From Tillus elongatus (Eukaryota; Arthropoda; Insecta; Coleoptera; Cleridae), in NCBI GenBank assembly GCA_964006375.1, contig OZ023264.1:19425861-19489860 (forward strand): 64,000 nucleotides of DNA, written 5' to 3'. Position numbers and translations under genes: made by a program. The notes below the pieces were generated by a model. It saw nothing but the letters and a program-made list of their open reading frames with translations. It searched no databases and was not told where the DNA came from. Positions within the stretch are counted from its first letter, which is position 1, and each line of letters starts with the position of its first letter. Positions 36,820-51,547 of this stretch are shown piece by piece.

Positions 36820-37772
36820 CAAACCACAAGAAAAAATTCTTGTTCACACACCCCAAGGAAGTTACGGGACTGGGAGTGAATAGGGGTGCTGGGCGGGGTA
36901 GGTAGTAAAAAGGTAATATGAGCAAAAAATGCGAAGAAAACTGCTTGAAAGTTGTCTATTTAAAGCCATATCCCCATTAAACCCTGCCTACCCCGCACAG
37001 CACCCCTACTCGCCCCAGGTCACGTAACTTCTTTGTGGGGTATGAACATGAAGTTTTTCTTGTGGTTTATGCAACGAGGGTGGTTGTGTGCACACGAGGG
37101 GGGAATAAAATGCCTACGACGAAGCAGCCCTCCCAGGTTCGACTTGCAGCAAGGGTGGGGGGTTGGGTTGGCTGCTTCGTCGTGGGGATTTTCCTTCCCC
37201 ACTCGCGACTTAACTTTACGGTTAATACGTTTGAATTTTTAAAACAATTTATTTAATACTTTAACCAATCAATACTTAATTACTTAATACAAAAAAATGA
37301 ATAATACAATATAATAAAAATATGATGATCAACCTACATGTGATCTAAAGTCTAGCACGCGATGTGCAGAGTACTAACCCGGAACAAGAATTAACGGTCG
37401 TATCACTGTGAGCAGCCTCTTTATACACTACACTCCAGGCGTGGCACTGTTGTCTCTGAATGAAACAAAGGATCTGCTGATGTAGATTCCTACAGTGATA
37501 TTCCGCCCAACTTGCTGTTTGAGCCTGCACACTTGTGGGCTCCTTTCCGTCTACGGCTGACTCAGCGGTCCTTACTGTGGGTAGGCAACTTTGTATTATA
37601 ACGGGCCATTGTTTGGGCTCCATTTATCTCGCGTGCATACAACCACCCTCGCTGCATAAACCACAAGAAAAATGTCTTCTTCATACCTGTCAAGGAAGTT
37701 ACGGCACCTGGGGGGATATGGGTGCTGTGCGGGGTAGGCATGGTTTAAGGGGGGGGGGGGGTATGGCTTCAA
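36820..37772. mobile_element. Inverted-repeat element with three related arms
   Basis: The arm 36964-37103 is inverted at 37633-37772 over about 138 bp (GCATAAACCACAAGAAAAA, GGGGTGCTGTGCGGGGTAGG). A third, shorter arm lies at 36820-36908. A 14-bp hairpin, ACGACGAAGCAGCC/GGCTGCTTCGTCGT, sits at about 37116-37186. The interior has a 92-codon minus frame (37345-37623) that I do not recognise. A weaker relative is at 47040-47280. Confidence 0.7.
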
Positions 37773-37792
37773 GATGTGAAAAAGACAGCTTT

Positions 37793-38119
37793 CAAGCGAA
37801 TTTTCTTATAAATGAATTTGTGAACATTCTTTGAAGAAACATTTGAGAATTTTTGTATGAAAAATTATTCAATTGATTTTTAAAATGAAAATCGTCGAAA
37901 ATAAGGTTTTAATGGATTTTCGTGCAAACAAATCAATTTATTTTCAATTTTAATTACAGATTACGTATATAACTTGAATTTTATGTATGCTTTTAGCAGA
38001 ATGTTGTGTAAAAAATATTTAGCCAAATTTGATGCCTGCTTTCAATAAAAAAGACATATCTGAGATTAAAAATATTTTAATGAAAATTCACTACCATAAC
38101 GCACTTGCTGCGTCCAGAC
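37793..38119 (+). mobile_element. Family A element, 3-prime module
   Basis: Starts near AGCGAATTTTCTTATAAATG and ends ATGAAAATTCACTACCATAA, hairpin, CCAGAC. The middle is more diverged than in other copies. Confidence 0.75.
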
Positions 38120-38455
38120 TTTTTATTTCTTACGACAGCCAAGGCAATTATTGTGACGTAATTAAGCAGACCAGTCTTGAGAATGTAAAAAAAAGCATAA
38201 CGCAAGGGCGACTGGATTTTCTGGTTGTATTATTCCAGGCTTTAACACCGCATTGAGCTAATCCGGCAGCTACATTAATATTATCTCTCTTTATACTCGA
38301 TTGGAACCAACCCACAATATGTATGAACAGCGAGTTGGTTTTCCATTTATCAACTCTCGCACCACGCACACGCTTCACACACAAATGTCGATCGCAAAAT
38401 TGACATTCTGTTTTCATCTTTGTGATTTTGTTACACGAGACACCAAAAGTATGTA
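38120..38455. other. Unassigned
   Basis: A minus frame at 38148-38417 is not recognised. No other feature. Confidence 0.35.
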
Positions 38456-38469
38456 CAGGATGATTTTTT

Positions 38470-39208
38470 TAAGTGTCTCACCCCTGTAATTTTTTTATTA
38501 CCAAAGATATGAAAAAAAATTCCAACGCCAACTGACAAACTATCATGCGATGAGTTAAAATATTGCGACAGAAAAACAATTGCACATCGCCTTCATAGAA
38601 ATTCATGGCCAACGTTTATTTTCTTAAATGGAAAGGTAGGCCTCAGACACATACAGTCGTTGCAGAATCGAAATCTGCGTACAACGATGCCACGCTCGCA
38701 TTTCTGAGTCGAGCCGTTTTGGAGACATGACGTCACAAAATTTCAAAATGTTGCTGATTTTTTTAAGTGTCACACCCCTGTAATTTTTTTATTACCAAAG
38801 TATAAAAAAAAATTGTAACGCCATCTAACAAACTATCATGCGATGAGTTAAAATATTGCGACAGAAAAACAATTGCACATCGCCTTAATAGAAATCCATG
38901 GCCAACGTTGATTTTCTTAAATGGAAAGGTAGGCCTCAGACACATACAGTCGTTGCAGAATCGAAATCTGCGTACAACGATGCCACGATCGGATTTCTGA
39001 GTCGAGCCGTTTCGGAGACATGACGTCACAAAATTTCAAAATGTTGCTGATTTTTTTAAGTGTCTGACCCCTGTAATTTTTTTATTACCACATATATTAA
39101 AAAAATACCAACGCCATCTGACAAAGTATCATGCGATGAGTTAAAATATTGCGACAGAAAAACAATTGCACATCGCCTTAATAGAAATCCATGGCCAACG
39201 TTGATTTT
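38470..39208. repeat. 294-bp tandem units (continue at 40503)
   Basis: CCCCTGTAATTTTTTTATTA recurs at 38481, 38775 and 39068, and a diverged fourth start lies near 40659 once the inserted A element is removed. Each unit contains GATGAGTTAAAATATTGCG and CATACAGTCGTTGCAGAATC. Confidence 0.92.
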
Positions 39209-40502
<1,294 letters not shown>

Positions 40503-40973
40503 TTTTCTTAAATGGAAAGGTAGGCCTCAGACACATACAGTCGTTGCAGAATCGAAATCTGCGTACAACGATGCCACGATCGGATTTCTGAGTCGAGCCG
40601 TTTCGGAGACAAGACGTCACAAAATTTCAAAATGCTGCTGATTTTTTTAAGTGTCTCAATCCTGTATTTGTTTTATTACCACAGATATGAAAAAAATCTA
40701 ACGCCATCTGGCTCTATTTTAACTCATCGCATGATAGTTTGTCAGACGGCGTTGGAATTTTTTTGATATCTTTGGTAATAAAAAAATTACAGGGGTGAGA
40801 CACTTAAAAAAATCACCCTGTACATATAGTAAGTCAGAACAATTTTAAAATAAACTTGTAAAACAATATTTAAATTGTGACAGCGAAGGCTCATTTTATG
40901 TAACTTACGCTGCGGGGTATTCAAGAAAGGTTTTGATATAACGAACACAATTAAAAAAAAATTGGGACGCAGA

Positions 40974-41451
<478 letters not shown>

Positions 41452-41699
41452 CACCAACAGAAAAACAGATTACAGAAAAGAAAACAAAGAGTTGTGAAGC
41501 CAGGGAAACAGTCTCAACGTCTGTATTTAGTAAGGGTAAGAAGAGTTAATGAATTAATGAATTGAATTTAGTATATTCTATTGAAGTTAGACGATGGGGA
41601 GAACACCTACAAAGTTTTACAAAAATCCGTTAAAGGAACCTACTTTTCTCATTACATGAGTGCAACCTTAAAGCAGTTATACTTTAATAAAAAACAACT

Positions 41700-42312
41700 C
41701 TGGACGCAGCAAGTGCGTTATGGCAGTGAATTTTTATAAAAATGCTTTGAATATCAAATATGTCTTTTTAATGCAAGCAGTCATCAATTTAGTTACCGGT
41801 ATAACCTATATAGTATAAACAATGTGTCATATTTTATCAAAATAACTTATTGTTTAAAAATGTACAAACATTTTCCGAGAATACACCTTAAACGTTGGTT
41901 TTCTAACCAACCAATCTTAGGTTAATAGCAAATTGAGTTATTGAAATTTGAAGCATTTAATGAAAATTTGCTACCAAAACGCACTTACTGCGTCTTGATT
42001 TTCTTTCTTACAAACATATTTCGATAAAAAATGCAATAAAATAAGGCTGTTCGAAAAAAAATTGTAGCGATTATAAGATGCAGCTCAGGACACCCTATAA
42101 TTAACTTATACAATTTTTTCTTGTATAATAATTATATTCAGCTTTACCGTAGAAACGCGTCACCCTGTATATATGTAAGCAGATCAAAACTGAACGTAAA
42201 CCCGGATATGGATTTCAGGGGGCTTAGTCTGCGCTCATTTGAAGAAATCTTTAAAATTCTAAAGTCGCGGTCTCCTCATTGACGAATTTTTTGTACGACA
42301 ATTAGCTAAAAA
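41700..42312 (-). mobile_element. Family A element, reversed, with inverted ends
   Basis: 41700-41997 is a unit with both ends of the CTGGACGCAGCAAGTGCG / GCACTTACTGCGT type in inverted order. 42185-42312 holds the reversed 5-prime module (CCCGGATATGG, GTCTCCTCATTGACGAATTT). Confidence 0.72.
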
Positions 42313-42689
42313 TGATAGACCGTTAAACCATAAACTTAACTAAAACTACCGTCAAAGTATTATAGAGTAAGAACTAACCTGTTGCACATCAGCTTTTTTG
42401 TAAACTTTATATGTGTTGATAAAACATAACAAACACTGTTTAATCCACCCACTAACATAAATAAAGGAATAATTTGCACTTGTATATTAAAATTTTCCAA
42501 ATGACACAAATAATTCGTCGACTCAAACAAATAAACATATAAATAATCTCATACCAATACCATACGACATCAGTTACAGCGTCTAACAGACCTGCGCAAT
42601 AATATCAAATGTTCCGTTACCACAGCAACGACATACTAGATCTCATATAAGCTATTGACAATGAAACGCGGTGATATTAAACATAAATA

Positions 42690-42962
42690 TTTCAAATTTG
42701 AATAGCTCAATTTTCTGTAACCCTAGACAGCTGAATTTTGGCACCTGGTTAAGTCTTTCCCAAAGCAATATGTACACCAAATTTTATCGAAATATCTTTG
42801 TAATTTTCGGAGAAAAAATTTTTTTTCGAAAGAAAACTCAAAATTTTCCCGGAAAACTGTGGCCGATTTTTCTGGCTAACGAACTCATCCAAGTTATTAA
42901 TAAAAGAAAGGCACTTGCCGAGTTTTATCAAAATCGGTTAATTATTTTTTGAGTTATCGGTT

Positions 42963-43024
<62 letters not shown>

Positions 43025-43155
43025 ATATAAAAACCGTAACTGACCCCGGATATGGTTTCTAGGGGCCCAAGTTCGCGCTCATTTGCAAAAATTTTTGCAA
43101 AGTCTCACCATCGATACCTCTCTATTAGTGAATTTTTTAAAAATAAAAATTCACT
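42690..43155 (-). mobile_element. Family A element, reversed, lacking its 3-prime hairpin end
   Basis: From CAAATTTGAATAGCTCAATT through GGAAAACTGTGGCCG and the TA tract to the palindromic 5-prime end at about 43123-43155. Confidence 0.8.
42965..43021. repeat. (TA)n microsatellite
   Basis: Pure TA tract of about 57 bp in family A. Confidence 0.98.
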
Positions 43156-44254
43156 AAAAAATAAAGTTGCTCCATGCAAGGACAAAATTAATCGATGTAA
43201 ATGCGTCAAATCGAATTGCGTTAGTGAATGAGTCCCTGGATACCAGTTTCATTTAAATACTGGTACACTAATCGGATTGAAAATAAATCAGAGCGCTTTT
43301 CCAATTCCTCCGTGTTCATTTCCATAATAAACTGATACATTCAAACCTTCCACCGGTATCCTTTAAGAAATTAGTTTCTTTTTTCTAATTTCGCAACAGT
43401 AATAGGCTCTTTTGTTCAGTGTTAGAAAGAAAGATACAGAAAGAAACTCTGATAGGAAAGAACGGGATGAACAAAAGCCCCGGTAAACTTTTTTATTCAA
43501 TCTATTCTCGTTTCTTGTAGGCCGTTAGCTACTTCATTTTCTCACATGCTGGGTGTTTTATTCTAAGCCGTACTCGCTGAGTCTTCACTAACTTGTTTTT
43601 GACAAATCTGGGGAAGTTATTATTTCATACGGGCTTTTGATGAAAAAACTTTTTAACAACCAATTCTGTCTATACATCCAAACAACACAATAAACTCTTT
43701 TGATGTATTGACAGTATATTGAGACGAGCAGATTTTAGATTGAGCTGCTACACATAATAGAGGTAGCGATTAAGTAAGAATATAGCCAGAATGTTCCAGT
43801 CATAGCTGTAATTTTCTTGGGAGCTAAAGTTAGGCGAAAAGTCACAAGATTATTCCGCCAAAGAAATACGTAATTATCTCTGTTGACATTGTCTCCGTAA
43901 AGTTTGAAATAAGCTTTCTATTTCGACAATTAATTCGTTTTCTTTTCCAAACTTTGTATAGTAAGGTTTCAAAATATGACAAATTTGATCAATAATAATA
44001 ATAATTTGATTGTTTCTTAGATTAGATGAAATAATATTGGACTCGTCGATACATACAAAGTTACAAGCATAAAATAATTAAATTATTACATACCCATACA
44101 GCACAAGATATCCTGGAAATGTTCTCACAATGTGAGAACATTCTTCTTTCAGAATATTTGTTTCGGAATGTTCTGATAACATTTATGGAGGTTCAAACTA
44201 CATCTGGAATATTCTGAGTACATTCATTCAAAGAAAATTCTTCATCAATATATG
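43156..44254. other. No gene seen; small GTTCTCACAATGTGAGAAC palindrome
   Basis: Unique-looking sequence. At 44118-44220 several GGAATGTTCTGA-like motifs occur around the palindrome at about 44122-44140. Function unknown. Confidence 0.4.
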
Positions 44255-44546
44255 GGAAGCCGGGTTAAAGAGGACCAGCGGGGAAAACAGGACCAGTCAA
44301 TTTAATTCAAAATGAATGTAGGTTCCCGCCGTGTTTTCATCGCTAGAGGTTGGCACTTCCGAGTTCTATGCTTGACAGAAATATTATGCGTATGTCAAAA
44401 CGAATGTGTGTGTTATGGTGATTTAAGCGAATTTAAGGTAGGTTCTTCTAATATTTTGTTATATTATGGTGTACAATTTTTGAAAATTGCTGTATGCTAA
44501 TGAACTGCTCTTTTCGCATGTAAAATATTATTCATTCAGCTATATT
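44255..44546 (+). mobile_element. Pogo-like transposon, presumed left part
   Basis: Contains GGTTAAAGAGGACCAG and AAAACAGGACCAGTC, echoed by GGTAAACAGGACCAAGCG at about 48995. No coding block is recognised. The family A insertion begins immediately after. Assignment to the pogo element is inferred from the shared motif and from both flanks ending at A/B termini. Confidence 0.45.
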
Positions 44547-45656
<1,110 letters not shown>

Positions 45657-46418
45657 AAGAGGGGGGTTTAATAAAATGCTTAAAATACACTATATTTGTA
45701 GCTTGTTGAACTGTCCCAATTGAAGCCTTAGACTGAAAATATAGTATACAATAGATAGATTGAGGTTTGAGGAAGGCAATAAAGATTTTTGTAAGCAAAT
45801 ATCCCGTTTATAACGAAAATACAACGTTTTTGCCAAACCATGATTTGACAATTTTTTGTCACAGAATTAGCTCAAAATCACTCTTTGCCTAGATAAGGTA
45901 TCCAAGAGTAAGTTTCTTAAATTTCAGGTCTTTTGGATTCCAAATAAAAACGTAATGCAAAGTGAAATGTAAAATATGACATACCTTAATTATTTAGTCA
46001 ATATGTGTTGTCAAACTAGCGCGTTTCGGCACCATCCGTAGACCAGCTATTTTCTAAAAGATGGCGCACTAAAATTGTGATTCCACGAACGCATTTCATT
46101 TTCATTCATAATATGTCAAATCATCTTTAAGGTTACATGCCATTAGTAACATTTGAATGTTATTTAAGACCGAAACAGTCTACACTCGAATATGTTTCAG
46201 CGATCGGCGAAATAAATCAATCAATTCTGCAATTTGCTATTTAGCTAGTCACTTACATTTAATTTCCGATACCAAATTCCTGACGGTAAGGTGCTGTATG
46301 TGTAAATACAATGTAAAGAATTCGTTTATTACGAAGCGTCGGTAGCTCATTGAAAGAGTACTTTGTATGTCAAGCGGACGATGCTGGTTCGAGTCCGGCC
46401 CGGTCCGTTTCTCCTTTT
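45657..46418 (+). mobile_element. Family B segment
   Basis: Shares CACTATATTTGTAG, AAGACCGAAACAGTC and the terminal tRNA-like module with the copies at 11636 and 21421. Flanked directly by family A sequence on both sides. Confidence 0.7.
46336..46407 (+). repeat. tRNA-like segment, best preserved
   Basis: The A box TAGCTCATTGAAAGAG and perfect B box GGTTCGAGTCC are 35-40 bp apart. The T arm (GCTGG/CCGGC) and much of an acceptor stem (GCGTCGG with CCGGTCC, two wobbles, one mismatch) pair. The anticodon stem does not. So this is a tRNA-derived module or pseudogene. Confidence 0.6.
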
Positions 46419-46775
46419 AGTGAATTTTTATTGGGAAAAATTAACTAAATTCAAATGGAGAGGTATCTATGGTGAGATTTGACAAACATTTTTTTCAAAT
46501 GACTGCGAAATAGGACCCATAGGACAAATATCCTGGGTCAGTTTCAATTTTTATATGTTTATATAAATATAATATAAATAAAAATTTTAAGTTTTTTTTC
46601 GAAAAAAATGTTTATCTCCGAAAATTACAAAGCTATTTTGATGAAATTTATGTGAATATGTTGTCTTGGTAAAACGTGCCAAAATTCAACCTTCTAGGTT
46701 TATAGAAAATTGAGTTATTCAAATTTGAAGCATTTAATGAAAATTGATTACCATAACGCACTTGCTGCGTTCAGA
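46419..46775 (+). mobile_element. Family A element, compact, without TA expansion
   Basis: Complete ends: AGTGAATTTTTATTGGG at the left, CACTTGCTGCGTTCAGAC at the right. Only 357 bp. The central site reads TATATAAATATAATATAAAT where other copies have (TA)n. T-runs flank both ends. Confidence 0.85.
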
Positions 46776-47315
46776 CTTTTTTTGCTTCCGCGACTTAAGC
46801 GGTTTGACCTTTGCTTTTTTTATATTTAAAAAAATGGTTAATCTTGCTGGTGCGTATGGATGCAGTAATGAATATAATTCATAAAAACTAATTTCTTTCT
46901 TTTGTGCAAGTAAAAGATCTTTCTTTTGTGCAAGTAAAAGATATTTAACGGTAATTATGCAGATGATCGGCATACGTGATTTTTGAAAAATCTTTCACTA
47001 AACATGCTTAAAAGACTCAATGTGTGCATAAGCAACAAGAGATATGTTGTGGAATCAACCCCTCCAAAAGTTACGAGACCCGGAGTGAATAGGGATGCTC
47101 GGCGGAGAAGGAAATATAAAGGAAAAATCAGTAAAAACAACTTAGTTCGACCTCTATAAGCAGCCTTTTCACTTTTTGTATCAACACTTTCTCCTAAACA
47201 TGTTTTTCCCCTGCACCACGTATATTTGCTCCTAGTCCCCCGCAGCTTTTTGGGGGTTGAAGGGACACCATTTTTCATGTTTATGCACTAAACACTCTAC
47301 GAAGCAGACCTGAAC
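46776..47315. other. Unassigned; relative of the 36820 inverted repeat
   Basis: AAGTTACGAGACCCGGAGTG at about 47069 resembles the arm of the 36820-37772 element. A 24-bp phrase CTTTCTTTTGTGCAAGTAAA is repeated twice near 46897-46940. No gene. Confidence 0.4.
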
Positions 47316-47395
47316 GACCTAACCTGACCTAACCTGACCTGACCTGATCCGGACCTGACCTGACCCGGATCCTTTTACCTAACCCATACCTAACC
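47316..47395. repeat. Telomere-like CCTAA/CCTGA pentamer tract
   Basis: ACCTAACCTGACCTAACCTG and degenerate continuation. Units are CCTAA (TTAGG, general arthropod telomere) mixed with CCTGA (TCAGG, known from some beetles). About 80 bp, interrupted by GGATCC-like bases. Confidence 0.7.
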
Positions 47396-47613
47396 CTGGA
47401 CTGACAAAAAAACGTAGAAGAAAACCGAAAAGCAGAATAACATGCATTTAAAAAAAAATCTTATGATTTAAAATATTTTTGATACCGCTAGCTATTCCTC
47501 GAGACACAGTATCAATGGGCTCTATCCTGAATCTATATAAGCTACACAAATAAATTTTGTTAAAAAATAAAAAACTATAGTGAAAAAGCAAAAGTGACTA
47601 CTTAAAAACTCAA

Positions 47614-47735
47614 AGACGCAGCAAGTGCATTATGGTAGTGAATTTTCATAGAAATGATCTGGCACTAAATATTTTATTATAACTTTTTTTCTTGCAACTT
47701 AGAAATCTAAATTTTTGTGTATAGTTTACTTTTTA
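47614..47735 (-). mobile_element. Family A terminus, reversed fragment
   Basis: GACGCAGCAAGTGCATTATG and TAGAAATGATCTGGCAC match the copy at 1806. Confidence 0.75.
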
Positions 47736-48917
47736 GTGAAGTTACAGGCATTCAAAGAAAAATAAATTTGGATTTTCTTCAAAACGTCAAAATTGCGATT
47801 TTAAACGTCAAAATTGGTGAGTACATTCCTTTCGAAAGTCGCTTGGATAATTTTGTTAGCCAGGAAAATCTGCCGAGATTTTCCCGGAAAAATTTGTGTT
47901 TTCTTTCGAAAAAAAATTATATCTTCAAAATTAACAAAGTAAGGGCAACCAAATTTGGTAAGCTGGTTTATATCTTTATAGGTGTGCCACCTACCAAAAT
48001 TTAGCTCTGTAGGTCAAAAGACAAGAAAGTTATGGGCATTTAAAGAAAAATAAATTGGGGGTTTCCTCAAAACGTCAAAGTGACAATTGAAAACGTCAAA
48101 ATTCGCAATATTTAGGCAAATAACTTGAATCTAATACGATCTATGGAAAGAAAATGTCTCAAGAAGAATGTTTTACATACACCGAACTCTTAGTTTCAAC
48201 CGTCATTGTCCTTCATTTTACTAAAATATTTCCAGAAAATTCATTTCTAATAGACCCTTTCTCTGATGCTTGGCAGTAAGTAGCCTTATCTATAGAGGTT
48301 ATTGTTTAATGGTATATAATTTTGTCGAATTTTCGTAAAAAATCAATAAAGCTCAATATATTCCTTATTATACAAGATATGAAAAAATATTGTGTACATT
48401 AATTATACGGTGTTTTGAGCTACATCTTAAAAAATTATTGCGACAATCACAGGGTGGCCCATAAGTCGTTGGTGATACAAATAATTTTTTTTGTCGAAAA
48501 CGCCTTATGTTTTTGCATTTTCCATCGAAATATAATGCATGTTTGTAAGTTAAGAAATTCTGGAGGCAGCAAGTGCGTTGTGGTTGCGAATTTTGATTAA
48601 ATGCTTCATATTTGAAAAGCTCAATTTGCTATTAACCTATAAGGTTGACCAAGAAACGGATTTTTTCAGTAACACTTTTGGTTTACTTTTGGAAATTTCT
48701 GTACCTTTTCAAACAATCAAGTTATTTTGATGAAACATGGCACATTGTTTTAACTATATATGTTATACTGGTAATCAAATTTGATGCCTGCTTTTTCTAT
48801 ATAGGTTATACTGGTAACCAAAATTGATGTCTGCTTTCTTAAAAAGAAAACACACATATTTGCAATAAAAACATTTTTATGAAAATTCACTACCATAACG
48901 GACTTGCTGCGTCCCGA
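47736..48917 (+). mobile_element. Family A element, lacking 5-prime end and TA tract
   Basis: Starts inside the element (GTTACAGGCATTCAAAG) and runs through the usual blocks to the hairpin end GACTTGCTGCGTCCCGAG. A short internal duplication of TATATAGGTTATACTGG lies near 48760-48815. Confidence 0.82.
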
Positions 48918-49109
48918 GATTTTTTTTATATGGATAAGCTGTTGTGTTTAGAAGTGAAAAGTGTGGTTATAATTAGTTTTGAAGTATGCATACACTCGGG
49001 GTAAACAGGACCAAGCGTTACGGGGCATGGGGACCTTGGTCCTATATGCCCCTTGCTGTTATTAAACTAGAATATCTGTGGTTACTTATGCTTACATGTA
49101 TTGTTTTAG

Positions 49110-50170
49110 ATGAGGAACTATAAAAGGAAGAGACCGATGCCATTATGGGGAGAAACCGAAGCTGCAGCTGCAGTTTATGCTGTGCAGAGCGGCATGAGTT
49201 TAAGGTCGGCTTCGATAAAGTATAATATTCCCAAAACTTGCCTAATAAGACGGTTGAAGTTAGTTAGGTCAAATGCAGATATTGCTGTTATGGGTCTTTC
49301 TCCGAAGTTTCAAACCAGTTTTTACGATCCGAGATGAAAATGTGTTACTGGAACATCTTTTGGATATGCAAAAGAGGCTTTATGGACTAACACCACTTGA
49401 CGTTCGACGAATTGCTTTTGAAGTGGCAACCAACTTAGGAATTTCACATACATTCAACAAGGATAATAAATTGGCTGGACAAGATTGGTTAGCTGGATTC
49501 CTACAGAGACATCAAGAACTTTCCAACCTGAAGCTACAAGCTTAAGCAGGGCCAGTGGTTTTAATATAACTGCAGTAGATCAATTTTTCGATCTACTTGA
49601 AGAGGTTATGAAAAAATTCAATTTTACGCCAAATAATATCTATAATTTTGATGAAGCCGGCATAAGTACAGTGCAAAAGCCTTGCAGGATATTAGCAAAA
49701 AAAAAAGGTGAGAAACAAATTGGGCGGATTTTTAGTGGCGAGAGGGGATCAAATATCACAGTTGGTTGTGCAGTCTCTGCTGCAGGAAATTATATACCTC
49801 CTTTCTTTTTGTTTCCCGGGAAGAGACTGTCACCCCTATTGCTAAAAGGGACAAGTCCAAGTGCTGCAGGGTATGCCAATGAGTCCGGATGGATGTATTG
49901 TGAGCATTTCCCACTTTATTTGGACCATTTCATAAAGTACACCAAGCCTTCTGAACAGAATCCCGTTCTACTAATTTTTGATGGTCACAGCAGCCATAGA
50001 CAACTGAATGGAGTCGATAAAGCTATAAAAAATCATATCACACTTCTTACATTACTCCCTCATTGCAGCCATCGCATGCTGCCCCTTGATTTATGTTTTT
50101 TGGTCCCCTAAAGAAGCAGTATTCCCGTGCATGTAATTTTTACATGAGCTCTCATCCCGGTGTTTCCATA
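49110..50170 (+). pseudogene. Pogo-like (psq HTH + DDE) transposase, C-terminally truncated
   Basis: An N-terminal pipsqueak-type helix-turn-helix is readable: YAVQSGMSLRSASIKYNIPK. A CENP-B-like second DNA-binding part follows in the next frame (LGISHTFNKDNKLAGQDW). The DDE domain keeps all three acids: NFDEAG (Asp codon 49650), IFDGHSSH (49980) and LPLDLCF (50088), the last two 35 residues apart. Frameshifts lie near 49320 and 49530. An acceptor-like TTGTTTTAG precedes the ATG. The C-terminus is cut near 50170 and replaced by an F2 retrotransposon. Confidence 0.9.
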
Positions 50171-50182
50171 ACTTTGGTGGCT

Positions 50183-50640
50183 GTAGGCAGGCGAGGGACT
50201 TCGTGGAGGGGCCGGACAGAAATAAAGCTGTCTGGCTACTCGGTAGGAGTCGACCTACGCTTCGCCGCATCCTTGGGGTGCTGACAGGCCACTGCGCCCT
50301 TAGAAGACACCTCACATTGATAGGGGTAGAGAGGGATCCCATTTGCCAGGAATGCGGCGAGGATGAAGAAACATCCTACCACTACCTGTGTGAATGCGAG
50401 GCTTTTGGAAGTCTTCGAGCAGAATTGTTCGGATCGAGGACTCTGCAGAGGAACCAGGTATGTACCGTCCAATTGAAGACCGCCACGGCTTTCATTTCGA
50501 GGTCGAGGCGGTTTGGCGACGGAACCGAGGAAGAGTAGAGCATGGTTGCTGGGTTGCTGGGGTTGGCAAAAAGGGCCCATTGTGGCCTACGTGCTTGGCG
50601 TTGGCCTCCCCACTACTGCTACTACTACTACTTGGCAGGT
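50183..50640 (+). mobile_element. RNase-H non-LTR retrotransposon F2, 3-prime fragment
   Basis: Nearly identical to 16830-17250: RSRPTLRRILGVLTGHCALR, then CQECGEDEETSYHYLCEC, and the end CCTCCCCACTACTG plus (CTA)n. Only the C-terminal part is present, so it is 5-prime truncated. It interrupts the pogo-like transposase. Confidence 0.9.
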
Positions 50641-50744
50641 TTCCTGCTATCCACCAGTCTTGTCCAATAGCCAACACAGTTAAATAAGTTTGTGAGTGTC
50701 GAACGGCCGGGCATAAATACGTGTTGGTTTTCTCGGATGATATG

Positions 50745-51040
50745 GTTATTAAGAAGAAACGTCTACATGCTTTTACGAATGATCGATACTATATTATTAG
50801 CTACCAAGTGTGTCAGACACATTTGACGATAATTGGAGGGATCGTATCTGTAACGTTTCTTGGATATTCCAGTAGCATTAGCAGTCAGCCAGGATTGAGG
50901 CAGGGTATGATGTGATGAAAAAGATTGCATAATTATCGGGAGAGGGCTGGCCCACGCAGATCCACATCTCTTTAGCACTTGGGCAGTTACTCGGTCCGGA
51001 CCAGGTAAACAATTTTCAGATATTGGCTATTTCGGTCACA
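50745..51040 (-). pseudogene. Non-LTR reverse transcriptase N-terminal fragment
   Basis: The reverse strand reads AQVLKRCGSAWASPLPIIMQ and RYDPSNYRQMCLTHLVANNI, the pre-palm block (PGPD..., DPSNYRPVSLT) of LINE reverse transcriptases. No catalytic motif remains. It does not match F1, F2, F3, jockey or RTE copies in this window. Confidence 0.75.
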
Positions 51041-51508
51041 AAGTCACCTGGTGTAAAACACACCAAAGACAACGGACTAGGTGGTACAGAAAAATGATCC
51101 CTCGCAGGAGATTTGCTGAATCCTCGATGTAGTTTCTCGCAAAATACTCAACAGATGTATAATGCATATTACACAAAAGCAAAACAGATAAAACTATAAG
51201 GACAAGGTTATAACATTTGTTTACAAATAATGTAGAAATAAAAGAAAAAATCTGTTGCTATGTTATGATGTTGTGATAAAAACAAATTAGGCTATTATTG
51301 TTACCTATTTTATTGTTATAATTGTTATTATAGTTATTACAGTTATAGGTTAGTTCCATCTCCATCTTTGTTAAGTATTGAGATACATCACGTAGTCATT
51401 TTCAAGGCCTCATCCGTCATTTTGTTTTATTTTACTTTCATTTTTTAATATCTTTTGATCAGATCTTTATTTGTAGTTGTCATGATTTCGTATTAATTCA
51501 ATTTTTAT
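51041..51508. other. No gene seen
   Basis: AT-rich sequence; no feature recognised. Confidence 0.4.
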
Positions 51509-51547
51509 CTGTCTGAGGATGCTGTCAAGCAGCGAAACCGGTTACAG
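51509..51547 (+). ncRNA. Hammerhead-ribozyme-like motif 1
   Basis: Stem I CTGT/ACAG, core CTGAGGA, stem II GCTG/CAGC (loop TCAAG), core GAA, stem III ACC/GGT, cleavage-site base T51543. One extra T (51520) sits between the core and stem II. The order matches a hammerhead; the bulge and a loopless stem III argue against activity as a monomer. Confidence 0.4.

Noticed and set aside
37345..37623. 92-codon minus frame in the inverted-repeat element
   Set aside because: No recognised motif and no start or splice context; likely chance in GC-richer DNA.
38148..38417. CQFCDRHLC as a zinc finger or piggyBac C-terminus
   Set aside because: Too few ordered Cys/His and no adjoining transposase domain.
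46336..46407. A functional tRNA gene
   Set aside because: The anticodon stem does not pair and the two homologues are degraded, so it is a tRNA-derived module.
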